Source: Saprospiraceae bacterium (GTDB lineage: Bacteria; Bacteroidota; Bacteroidia; Chitinophagales; Saprospiraceae). From it: DNA of 64,000 nt. The stretch is taken from positions 1 through 64,000 of the forward strand of contig JADKKF010000016.1 in assembly GCA_016720635.1 (NCBI GenBank). Direction: 5' to 3'. The notes beneath the pieces are model-generated. The model worked only from the letters and a program-made list of their open reading frames with translations, did no database searches and was not told where the DNA came from. A program made the translations under genes and the position numbers. Below, piece after piece: positions 56,851 through 64,000 of the stretch (positions within the stretch are counted from its first letter, which is position 1; every line of letters begins with the position of its first letter).

Positions 56851-57807
56851 ATGCAAAACAATATTCACAATCTACATGACAAATTCGTAAAAGCATCCTT
56901 CTCAGATGTGGACAGGGCTGCGGCTTTTTTCGAGCAGTTTTTGCCCGAAGAATTGCAAAAAAGTCTAAATCTTGCTACGTTAAAATCCATCCAAGAATCC
57001 TATATCCAGGCGGACTTGAACGAACATTTTTCAGATATAGTTTTCGAGGTAAAAACCACGGACGACAATCCCATTGATTTGGTATTATTGTTCGAGCACA
57101 AATCCGCTCCCGACAAGCACGTTCTAGTGCAAGTTGGGCATTATATTTTTTCTCATTGGGTCAAGTGTATCAACGAAAAGAAAGAGCTGAAAGTCATCAT
57201 ACCCTTGATTTATTACCAAGGCAAGAAAAAGTGGGAAAAGCCAAAGTTATTGAATTTGTTTCCAAGGGTCGAAGGATCTCTAAACCAATACATACCAGCG
57301 ATCAATCACGTATTTATAGCCCTAAGCACGCTTTCAGACGAAAGCATCTCCCAAATCCGCAATGGACTCATGGCTGCAGCGGTTTTGGCACAGAAGAAGG
57401 GCATCGATTTTATAAAGTTGGAGGAGGACCTAAAGAAAATATTGAAGTTATTACCAATAGAAATTGAACCTGGAAACTTTCTCCAGCTAATGTTCGTTTA
57501 CATAATAAATGTGTCAGAAATTCCACAACCAGAATTTAAAAAGGCCATAGAAACAATACCACCAACCATAAAATCAAATATCATGACCACATACGCACAA
57601 ATAAAGGAAGAAGGCAAACAAGAAGGAATTCTTGAAGGAAAACTTGAGGGAATTCTTGAAGGAGAACAAAAAGGCAAGGTTGAAGGAAAAATTGAAGTCA
57701 TCCTAAATGGTCTCAAGAATGGCTTGAGTGTGGAATTGTTGTCCAATATCACTGGATTAACCGTAACCGAAGTTGAAAAAATAATCAAAGAGCAAGGTCA
57801 AAAGTAA
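56851..57807 (+). CDS. Rpn-family PD-(D/E)XK nuclease/putative transposase, copy 1
   Basis: 318 residues of the Rpn/YhgA-like family (PF04754-type). The start MQNNIHNLHDKFVK at 56851 is shared by all three copies; an upstream in-frame ATG at 56800 is not conserved. The nuclease core is in HFSDIVFEVKTTDD ... LLFEHKSAPDKHVLVQVGHY, giving D...E-x-K...Q. The C terminus has EG-rich repeats (KQEGILEGKLEGILEGEQKG) before a helical tail. Rpn proteins promote recombination and some act against phages. Copy 2 is nearly identical 1056 bp downstream. Confidence 0.88.
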   Translation: MQNNIHNLHDKFVKASFSDVDRAAAFFEQFLPEELQKSLNLATLKSIQESYIQADLNEHFSDIVFEVKTTDDNPIDLVLLFEHKSAPDKHVLVQVGHYIFSHWVKCINEKKELKVIIPLIYYQGKKKWEKPKLLNLFPRVEGSLNQYIPAINHVFIALSTLSDESISQIRNGLMAAAVLAQKKGIDFIKLEEDLKKILKLLPIEIEPGNFLQLMFVYIINVSEIPQPEFKKAIETIPPTIKSNIMTTYAQIKEEGKQEGILEGKLEGILEGEQKGKVEGKIEVILNGLKNGLSVELLSNITGLTVTEVEKIIKEQGQK

Positions 57808-57894
57808 GCTACTTTTTTCTTTAAAGATTGCTGTATAATGGTCAAATGGTTGAACGGTTAAAGTTTTATAGGGTATATTCAAAGGAAAATTTGC

Positions 57895-57902
57895 TATATT
57901 TG
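57895..57902 (+). promoter_or_regulatory. -7 box immediately before Rpn copy 2
   Basis: TATATTTG, with the same four-base spacing (TTTA) to the ATG as in copies 1 and 3. Confidence 0.5.
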
Positions 57903-57906
57903 TTTA

Positions 57907-58833
57907 ATGCAAAACAATATTCACAATCTACATGACAAATTCGTAAAAGCATCCTTCTCAGATGTGGACAGGGCTGCGGCTTTTTTCGAGCAGTTTTTGC
58001 CCGAAGAATTGCAAAAAAGTCTAAATCTTGCGACGTTAAAATCCATCCAAGAATCCTATATTCAGGCGGACTTGAACGAACATTTTTCAGATATAGTTTT
58101 CGAGGTAAAAACCACGGACGACAATCCCATTGATTTGGTATTATTGTTTGAGCACAAATCCGCTCCCGACAAGCACGTTCTAGTGCAAGTTGGGCATTAT
58201 ATTTTTTCACATTGGGTCAAGTGTATCAACGAAAAGAAAGAGCTGAAAGTCATCATACCCTTGATTTATTACCAAGGCAAGAAAAAGTGGGAAAAGCCAA
58301 AGTTATTGAATTTGTTTCCAAGGGTCGAAGGATCTCTAAACCAATACATACCAGCGATCAATCACGTATTTATAGCCCTAAGTACCCTTTCGGACGAAAA
58401 CATCTCCCAAATCCGCAATAGACTGATGGCTGCGGCGATTTTGGCACAGAAAAAGGGCATCGATTTTATAAAGTTGGAGGAGGACCTAAAGAAAATATTG
58501 AAGTTATTACCAATAGAAATTGAACCTGGAAACTTTCTCCAGCAAATGTTCGTTTACATAATAAATGTGTCAGAAATTCCACAACCAGAATTTAAAAAGG
58601 CCATAGAAACAATTCCACCAACCATAAAATCAAATATCATGACTACATACGCACAAATAAAGGAAGAAGGCAAACAAGAAGGAATTCTTGAAGGAGGCAA
58701 AAAGGTAGAAGGAAAAATAGAAGTCATCCTAAATGGCCTCAAGAATGGCTTGAATGTAGAATTATTGGCCAATATCACGGGATTAACCGTAACCGAAGTT
58801 GAAAAGATAACCAAAGAACACGGAATGGAATGA
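57907..58833 (+). CDS. Rpn-family PD-(D/E)XK nuclease/putative transposase, copy 2
   Basis: 308 residues, near-identical to copy 1 over about 270 residues, including the nuclease core. It differs mainly in the EG repeat region, where it has GILEGGKKVEG instead of the longer EG block, and so is ten residues shorter. Tandem duplication with its own promoter box. Scattered substitutions (GLM/RLM, AVL/AIL) show the copies have begun to diverge. Confidence 0.88.
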   Translation: MQNNIHNLHDKFVKASFSDVDRAAAFFEQFLPEELQKSLNLATLKSIQESYIQADLNEHFSDIVFEVKTTDDNPIDLVLLFEHKSAPDKHVLVQVGHYIFSHWVKCINEKKELKVIIPLIYYQGKKKWEKPKLLNLFPRVEGSLNQYIPAINHVFIALSTLSDENISQIRNRLMAAAILAQKKGIDFIKLEEDLKKILKLLPIEIEPGNFLQQMFVYIINVSEIPQPEFKKAIETIPPTIKSNIMTTYAQIKEEGKQEGILEGGKKVEGKIEVILNGLKNGLNVELLANITGLTVTEVEKITKEHGME

Positions 58834-58933
58834 CCTAGTTTAAGATATTTTTCTTAGAATATTTTTAGATTTAATTTAATGAAATTTTTTGTAAAATCTA
58901 TTCGTGAACCGACTTTTTACAAAATGACAAACT

Positions 58934-60526
58934 ATGAAAAATAAAACCCTCCTCTACACATTGGTTTTTGTGATTTTTATACAAGCATGTGCAACTTACC
59001 ATTTTCGTTCAAACTATAAAGATGCAAATAGTTTAATGCACGAATCGGTAAATATGCAGACGAAACCATTCTTGAAAGCACACCTAAAAAATGGAGATGT
59101 ATGTATTCTAAGGAATTTTTGGAAAGTTGACTCATCCTTAAATATTGTAAGGGGTAAAGGCACAAGGTATGATTTCAATCGTAAACTTATTTTTAGAGGA
59201 ATTATCCATATTCCTGTTGACAGCGTTGCAATTTTTGAAACTAATAAAAAAATACAAAATCCAGAAGCAAGCAGGATAGCTGCATTAAGTATCCTTGCAG
59301 GACTTGACGTGTTACTTTCCATAGTTTGTATTTCCTCACCCAAAACATGTTTTGGTTCTTGCCCTACATTTTACATTAATGAAAATGACAATTTCCATCA
59401 TTCAGACGCTGAAGGGTTTTCTAATGCCATATCGCCTTCCATGCAATACTATGACATTGACGCACTAAATAATGGGCAGCTTTTAAGTAACACATTTTCT
59501 ATCACGATGAAAAATGAAGCATTAGAAACCCATTGTGTTAAGGATGTAAAACTTTTTGCTTACCCTAGAAAGGATGGAGAACGAGTATATCAATCACCAA
59601 CAAATGAATTTTATCTATGCAAAAATATCTATCCACTTTCCTTTGCGACCGCAAATGAAGGGGACGTCACCCAACTTTTAGAAAACAAAGATAGGCGAGA
59701 GCGATTTTCGCTTTGTGACGAGAATAATTTGAGCAGCAAAGAAGAGATTTATCTCAGTTTTGACAATGTTAAGAATACAAATGATCTAGGACTTATCCTG
59801 AACTTTCGCCAAACATTGATGACAACTTATTTTATATACAGTGCCATGGGATATATGGGTGATGAGGTTGGTGACTTTTTTGCAAAACTAGAGCTGGATA
59901 AAAATTCTAAAGAAAAATTGAAAGGTGGAATAAGAAAAGAATTGGGTAGTATCGATATTTATTTATGGAATGAACTAAAAAATAAGTGGGTAATTCAAAA
60001 TGAATTTTATGAGACTGGACCCATCGCAGTGAACCAACAATTCACCCCTCTGCAAAATATATCTTCTGAATCAAAAGTAAAGTTGAAAATAGTATTAAAC
60101 AAAGGCCTGTGGCGCATTGATTATTTAGCATTAACAAGTATAAAGGAAAAAATTAAGCCATATGAAATTTCCCCTAATAGTATTTTTAATAAAGGGAAAC
60201 TAGACCCCGCAGCATTGAGTGAAATAAATAATTCTGATAAATATTTAATCTCAATGCCTGGCAGTGAGTATAAGTTCAACTTCACCATACCAAGTTCAAA
60301 AACCGACTACGAATTATTTCTATACTCTGAGGGATATTATTTAGAATGGATGCGAGAGCATTGGATAAAAGAGAAAAATTTATTGAAACTTAATCAAATG
60401 GTAAACCATCCGAAAAAATATTTGAAGGAAGAAGCAAAAAACTATAAACAATATGAGACCAAATTAGAACAAGAATTTTGGAACTCAAAAGTTGACACTA
60501 AAAATTTTTCCTATTATGAGAATTAG
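58934..60526 (+). CDS. Putative lipoprotein, 530 aa, unknown function
   Basis: Lipoprotein signal MKNKTLLYTLVFVIFIQAC. Conserved-looking segment SPKTCFGSCPTFYIN (about 135-149) after a hydrophobic helix; the rest is beta-rich. No domain can be named. It overlaps the next lipoprotein gene by 11 bases and stands between Rpn copy 2 and the Rpn remnant. Confidence 0.7.
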   Translation: MKNKTLLYTLVFVIFIQACATYHFRSNYKDANSLMHESVNMQTKPFLKAHLKNGDVCILRNFWKVDSSLNIVRGKGTRYDFNRKLIFRGIIHIPVDSVAIFETNKKIQNPEASRIAALSILAGLDVLLSIVCISSPKTCFGSCPTFYINENDNFHHSDAEGFSNAISPSMQYYDIDALNNGQLLSNTFSITMKNEALETHCVKDVKLFAYPRKDGERVYQSPTNEFYLCKNIYPLSFATANEGDVTQLLENKDRRERFSLCDENNLSSKEEIYLSFDNVKNTNDLGLILNFRQTLMTTYFIYSAMGYMGDEVGDFFAKLELDKNSKEKLKGGIRKELGSIDIYLWNELKNKWVIQNEFYETGPIAVNQQFTPLQNISSESKVKLKIVLNKGLWRIDYLALTSIKEKIKPYEISPNSIFNKGKLDPAALSEINNSDKYLISMPGSEYKFNFTIPSSKTDYELFLYSEGYYLEWMREHWIKEKNLLKLNQMVNHPKKYLKEEAKNYKQYETKLEQEFWNSKVDTKNFSYYEN

Positions 60527-61028
60527 AATTATTATAATTGGCTGTCTTTCTCTATTCATTTGTAGTTGCACTTCTCCGAGATATCTCCCTTCCTCGGAAA
60601 CGATTGATGTTAATGCGTACGGCTCATACATTAGAATTAGTACCAACAAAACGGGAAATATTTCAGGGGAATTAATTTCGATTGACAGCACCACAATTGT
60701 TGTTTTGAAGCAGTCTTTAAACAAATGCGTTTCGGTTTTATTAAAAGATGTACACAGATTTTCTTTACGTTATGCTAAACCAAAACAATACGGGTGGACT
60801 ATTCCTGTTTATACTTTGTCAACAATAATACACGGGTCCATGCTGGTATTTACTGCTCCAATAAATCTTATGGTTACAATAGTGGTTACAATGAGTAGCG
60901 AAGATGCATTTCAATACAACGAAAAAAATATGAGTTATGAAAAATTAAAAATGTTTGCTAGATTTCCTCAAGGTATCCCACTCAACATTGATGTAGCAAG
61001 CATAAAAGAAGAACCTAAGCAACCATGA
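60516..61028 (+). CDS. Putative lipoprotein, 170 aa, unknown function
   Basis: Starts at the Met giving MRIRIIIIGCLSLFICSC, a lipobox-type signal; an earlier start at 60492 is less likely. One hydrophobic helix about 105-130. Overlaps the preceding lipoprotein gene, so probably translated with it. Confidence 0.65.
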   Translation: MRIRIIIIGCLSLFICSCTSPRYLPSSETIDVNAYGSYIRISTNKTGNISGELISIDSTTIVVLKQSLNKCVSVLLKDVHRFSLRYAKPKQYGWTIPVYTLSTIIHGSMLVFTAPINLMVTIVVTMSSEDAFQYNEKNMSYEKLKMFARFPQGIPLNIDVASIKEEPKQP

Positions 61029-61169
61029 TTTTTTATGTAGGAATGATTGCAGATGATAAAAATTTATTCACGCATAAATAAATGTAAGGGCGACTAAACT
61101 GTTAAAATGCCAAGCTGGATGCTGCTGTGTAAGTTCTATTGTAATTTTGGTTAAAGCAAGAAAATTCGC

Positions 61170-61177
61170 TACATTTG
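61170..61177 (+). promoter_or_regulatory. -7 box before the Rpn remnant
   Basis: TACATTTG, with the same TTTA spacing to ATG as in the two full Rpn copies. Confidence 0.4.
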
Positions 61178-61181
61178 TTTA

Positions 61182-61290
61182 ATGCAAAACAATATTCACA
61201 ATCTACATGACAAATTCGTAAAAGCATCCTTCTCAGATGTGGACAGGGCTTTGGCTTTTTTTCGAGCAGTTTTAAAAATAAATCAATATA
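61182..61290 (+). pseudogene. Rpn-family remnant, copy 3
   Basis: Matches the first 90 or so bases of Rpn copies 1 and 2 (MQNNIHNLHDKFVKASFSDVDRA), with an extra T in the T run at about 61253-61262 that shifts the frame, then leaves homology after CGAGCAGTTTT. Only the 5' end and promoter are present. Confidence 0.85.
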
Positions 61291-61344
61291 GTTAATTATA
61301 AAATTCGATCCTAGAGTTGAAGGTTTAAAACGGTCTGATACTCA

Positions 61345-61497
61345 GCGCATCAACGATCGGAATGGTCTCGACGACAATGCCTTGGTTTCAGTAGTCGAGA
61401 GTCATGGATCGTGCTTTCGACGAGCCATGACGGAACAAAGTGAACCCATCGAGAGCGTGACCACCTCTCGTCCTTAAAACGGGAGGTGGGGATGCCC
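61345..61497. repeat. Intergenic hairpin element 7
   Basis: GCGCATCAACGATCGGAATG ... GGAGGTGGGGATGCCC with inner palindromes (GGTCTCGAC...GTCGAGAG; CATGGATCGTG; CACCTCTCG/CGGGAGGTG). Same orientation as elements 1, 2 and 4. Confidence 0.65.
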
Positions 61498-61519
61498 ACA
61501 TTATGATAAGATAAAATCG

Positions 61520-61527
61520 TATCTTCG
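61520..61527 (+). promoter_or_regulatory. Possible -7 box of hemCD
   Basis: TATCTTCG differs from TAnnTTTG at one position and lies 14 bases before the TTG start of hemC. Confidence 0.35.
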
Positions 61528-61541
61528 CAAGAAAAAAGAAA

Positions 61542-62449
61542 TTGAAAGAGCAAATAATCATAGGTACACGAGGCAGTGATCTAGCTCTTTGGCAAGCAAG
61601 GTTCGTTCAGGATGAGCTGTCAAGACTAGGCCTAAAATCCGATCTCAAGATTATCTCTACTCAAGGAGATAGAGTGCAGGATCTGAACTTCAGTAAGATG
61701 GAAGGGAAGGGCTTTTTTACGAAAGAGATAGAGGAGTCCTTGTTGAATGGTGAAATAGATATGGCGGTGCATTCGATGAAAGATCTTCCGACTGCCGCTA
61801 CCCCAGGATTGACGATTGGCGGGGTTTCATTGAGAGAAAACCCTGCGATGTATTACTGATAAGACAAGAAGTTTATACAGAGGATATTCCTTTGGGGTTA
61901 AGAGAGGGAAGCATTATTGGCACTTCCTCCAATAGACGAAAGGCGCTTATCCAATATCTTTGGCCTAATATCAATCACAAAGATCTGAGAGGTAATGTTC
62001 CAACGCGTGTGGAAAAACTTCGAGAAGGGCACTTTGATGCCATTATTTTGGCCAAGGCTGGGCTGTCTAGGCTAGGATTAGATCTTACGGGTTTAGTAGC
62101 GAAAGAATTGCATCCTCGTGAATTCATCCCTGCACCAGCGCAAGGAGTTTTGGCTTATCAGTGTCGACAAGAAGATGCGGACACCTTAGCCATCTTGCGC
62201 AAAATCCACCATGGCATCACTATAGAAACAACCAATATAGAGCGCAAAGTTTTGAAAATCTTGGATGGCGGATGCCAATTGCCGATAGGGGCTTATTGTG
62301 AGCGGGATCTGTTGAATAATTATCACGTTTGGGCTTGCTATACCAAGTCCTTGGAGCTGCCACTTAGAGTTGTCAAAGTTTCTTTGTCAACATCGGCTGG
62401 TTTAGCGGAAGAAGTAGTAGCAAAGTTAGAACATGAATCGCATTCCTAA
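61542..62449 (+). pseudogene. hemC: Porphobilinogen deaminase HemC, single frameshift
   Basis: Hydroxymethylbilane synthase, polymerising four porphobilinogens. First piece 61542-61859 (TTG start; IIIGTRGSDLALWQ, AVHSMKDLPTA); second piece in another frame to 62449 (GTSSNRRKALIQ, DLRGNVPTRV, and the cofactor Cys in DGGCQLPIGAYC). One base is missing near 61844-61847: adding it to CCTGCG gives NPADVLLIRQEVY across the junction. Together the pieces have normal length (about 302). The gene is normally essential for haem, so an assembly indel is the likeliest cause. Followed by hemD with a 17-base overlap. Confidence 0.88.
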
Positions 62450-63134
62450 GATACTTATAACACGAGAACAAGAAGAGTTAGGTGTTTTGACTCAAATGGT
62501 CGGCGTAGAATTTGTTTGTGTTCCTCTGTTGAACATAAAACTATTGCCAATAGAAGATAGTTTGGACGTGGATGTATATGTGTATTATAGTAAAAATGGG
62601 GTCAAAGCAATGCAAAATGCTGGGTGGTTTGCGCATGAAAAGGTTCGAGGAGCTATTCATATGAGTTATGGATCGGCAACGGCAAGGTTCTTGCAAGAAC
62701 TGGGTTTGCCCAATGTAATCGATGGAAAGGCTTCTGTGGGAGATATAGTCCACCAAATCGAGGCATTTCATCCTAAGAAAAGGATAGTTATAGTGCGTGC
62801 AAGCAATTCTTTGAAGTCTATCCAATCGGCACTGAATAAAGATTTTCCTTACGAAGAAATCATTGCCTATACGAATGTCATCAATGAGAAGGTAAAGAGT
62901 TTGCCGCTGCATGATTTTGCATATATTACCAGTCCTAGTCAAGGTGATAGATATCAAAAACTTTTGGTTCAAAAACCTAAATGGATCTTCCTAATTGGAG
63001 CAAGTACGGCCAAGAGTTTTAAAAATTCTCACCTCCCATATACGGTGCTTGAGACTCCAGATGACCGATGTTTTAGAGATACATTTTATGAAAAATTAAA
63101 AACATTTGGGAATGGTGAAAGCAACCTATCCTAA
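62433..63134 (+). CDS. hemD: Uroporphyrinogen-III synthase HemD
   Basis: 233 residues, divergent like all HemD: an N-terminal ILITREQEE segment, VYYSKNGVKAM, and a C-terminal YITSPSQGDRYQKLL ... FLIGASTAKSFKN pattern. Closes hydroxymethylbilane to uroporphyrinogen III. Its position directly behind hemC supports the call. Confidence 0.85.
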   Translation: MNRIPKILITREQEELGVLTQMVGVEFVCVPLLNIKLLPIEDSLDVDVYVYYSKNGVKAMQNAGWFAHEKVRGAIHMSYGSATARFLQELGLPNVIDGKASVGDIVHQIEAFHPKKRIVIVRASNSLKSIQSALNKDFPYEEIIAYTNVINEKVKSLPLHDFAYITSPSQGDRYQKLLVQKPKWIFLIGASTAKSFKNSHLPYTVLETPDDRCFRDTFYEKLKTFGNGESNLS

Positions 63135-63154
63135 TCAAATCCGTTTTGTTGTAG

Positions 63155-64000
63155 ATGAAAAATATAGTTTTTGGGTTTTGCTTTTTTCTATATGGATCTG
63201 GTCTGTCTTCCCTGTATGGCCAAATCAGTGGTTATGTACGGGATACTAGCGGACAAGTATTACCCCATGCCAATGTCTTGATAAAGGGTACCACCATCGG
63301 GACTACATGCAATGCGGAAGGCAAATATAATTTGAATTATACTGGAAAATTTCCTGTTGAGGTAGTTTATTCCTTTGTTGGATTTAAGCAAAAAACTGTG
63401 ATAGTAAACTTTCCGAAATCGGTTCAGGATGTAGGTCTAGAGGAGGATTTTACAAATTTGGAAGATATGGTCATCGTTGCAGATCGAGAAGATCCAGCAT
63501 ATGCCGTCATTCGAAAAGCGATCCAACAAAGGAGATATCATAGGGATCAAGTGAATGCGTTTCAGGCCAAAGTATATATCAAAGGGATTATAAAAATGGA
63601 CAATGCCCCCAAAAAGTTCATGGGAGTGGAAGTCGGAGACTTGAATGGCAATCTCGATAGTACAAGAAAGGGAATTCTGTATCTGTCAGAGTCAGAAAGC
63701 ATTTACAAAAGACAGGGGCGTGAAGACATAAAAGAAATCATGGTTTCTAGCAAAGTGAGTGGGCGAGACAATGGGTTTAGCTTTAATCAAGCATCTACCT
63801 TGGACTATAATATTTATGACAATACATTGGAGTTTCGAAGGCAAATGTTGAGTCCAATCGCTAGTGATGCGTTGCTTTTTTATCGTTATAAAATGCTAGG
63901 AACATATGTCGATGAAGACCAAAAAATCATCAATAAAATTAAAGTAATTCCAATCAGAAATGCTGATCCAGTTTTTGCTGGTATTATAAATATAGAGGAG
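63155..64000 (+). CDS. DUF5686 / CarboxypepD_reg-like outer-membrane protein (3'-truncated by window)
   Basis: 282 codons visible and still open at the window end. Signal peptide (MKNIVFGFCFFLYGSG...YGQ), then a carboxypeptidase-regulatory-like beta domain (ISGYVRDTSGQVLPHANVLIKGT...VVYSFVGFKQKTV, about 23-105), then the start of DUF5686 (AYAVIRKAIQQRRYHRDQVNAFQAKVYIKG). Such proteins usually continue to about 800 residues with a C-terminal barrel. Confidence 0.85.
   Translation, partial: MKNIVFGFCFFLYGSGLSSLYGQISGYVRDTSGQVLPHANVLIKGTTIGTTCNAEGKYNLNYTGKFPVEVVYSFVGFKQKTVIVNFPKSVQDVGLEEDFTNLEDMVIVADREDPAYAVIRKAIQQRRYHRDQVNAFQAKVYIKGIIKMDNAPKKFMGVEVGDLNGNLDSTRKGILYLSESESIYKRQGREDIKEIMVSSKVSGRDNGFSFNQASTLDYNIYDNTLEFRRQMLSPIASDALLFYRYKMLGTYVDEDQKIINKIKVIPIRNADPVFAGIINIEE

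Noticed and set aside
57156..57467. 103-codon frame inside Rpn copy 1 (and its match in copy 2)
   Set aside because: Out-of-frame shadow; duplicated only because the whole gene is duplicated.

Overview
The window is chromosomal DNA from a member of the Bacteroidota, most likely a Saprospiria/Sphingobacteriia-type environmental lineage. The evidence is AT-rich intergenic DNA, repeated TAnnTTTG-type -7 promoter boxes, a type IX secretion C-terminal sorting domain, a PorE-like OmpA protein, BatA and DUF4199 membrane proteins, a CarboxypepD_reg/DUF5686 protein, and an ilvDBNCA operon. No rRNA, CRISPR array, integrase or transposase of a classical IS family was seen. One tRNA (Leu, GAG) is present.

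Layout. 1-8.8 kb: a type I restriction-modification locus (hsdM, hsdS, GxxExxY protein, DUF1016/YhcG nuclease, hsdR, YgjP-type metallopeptidase), with three homopolymer frameshifts in hsdM/hsdS. 9.2-30 kb: mostly housekeeping genes (dnaK, a dicarboxylate symporter, M1 peptidase, aldehyde dehydrogenase, methyltransferase, nadE, hicAB, htpG, outer-membrane proteins, a DUF4199/DUF4199/glycosyltransferase cluster, a BatA protein). 30-38.9 kb: a T9SS cargo protein, a lipoprotein, and the branched-chain amino acid operon ilvD-B-N-C-A on the minus strand. The operon is preceded by an isoleucine-rich leader peptide and a terminator, which together look like a classical attenuator. 39-49.3 kb: a HepT fragment, an ABC permease, then an island of about 8 kb bounded by 221-bp direct repeats of the 3' part of a CWC/DUF5522 gene. 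The island carries a tight four-gene operon (membrane class III nucleotide cyclase, HD-phosphohydrolase fused to a Pycsar-type transmembrane effector domain, secreted beta-propeller, 1205-residue metallophosphoesterase/outer-membrane barrel protein) and a convergent PAP2 phosphatase. 49.3-51.4 kb: a frameshifted DUF6580 gene, a hexapeptide acyltransferase, tRNA-Leu with its terminator, and a small exported protein. 51.6-56.6 kb: an AT-rich accessory stretch with an XRE regulator, two near-identical palindromes, two paralogous seven-cysteine exported proteins, a TlpA-like thioredoxin and a lipoprotein. 56.8-61.3 kb: two full copies and one remnant of an Rpn (PD-(D/E)XK) family gene, enclosing two lipoproteins. 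61.5-64 kb: hemC (frameshifted), hemD and the start of a DUF5686 protein.

Repeats. At least seven related 90-155 bp GC-rich hairpin elements, in both orientations, lie only between genes. One abuts the truncated hepT gene. A second family of short palindromes surrounds hicAB.

How the genes may work together. The cyclase and HD/PycTM genes are separated by one base and look like a signalling pair: a nucleotide cyclase plus a membrane effector carrying its own phosphohydrolase domain. This recalls Pycsar immunity, but a defence role here is inference. The Cys-rich pair plus TlpA suggests secretion of disulfide-bonded small proteins under an XRE regulator. Five single-base frameshifts, most at homopolymers and one in the normally essential hemC, suggest residual indel errors in the assembly, so the broken genes may be intact in the organism.
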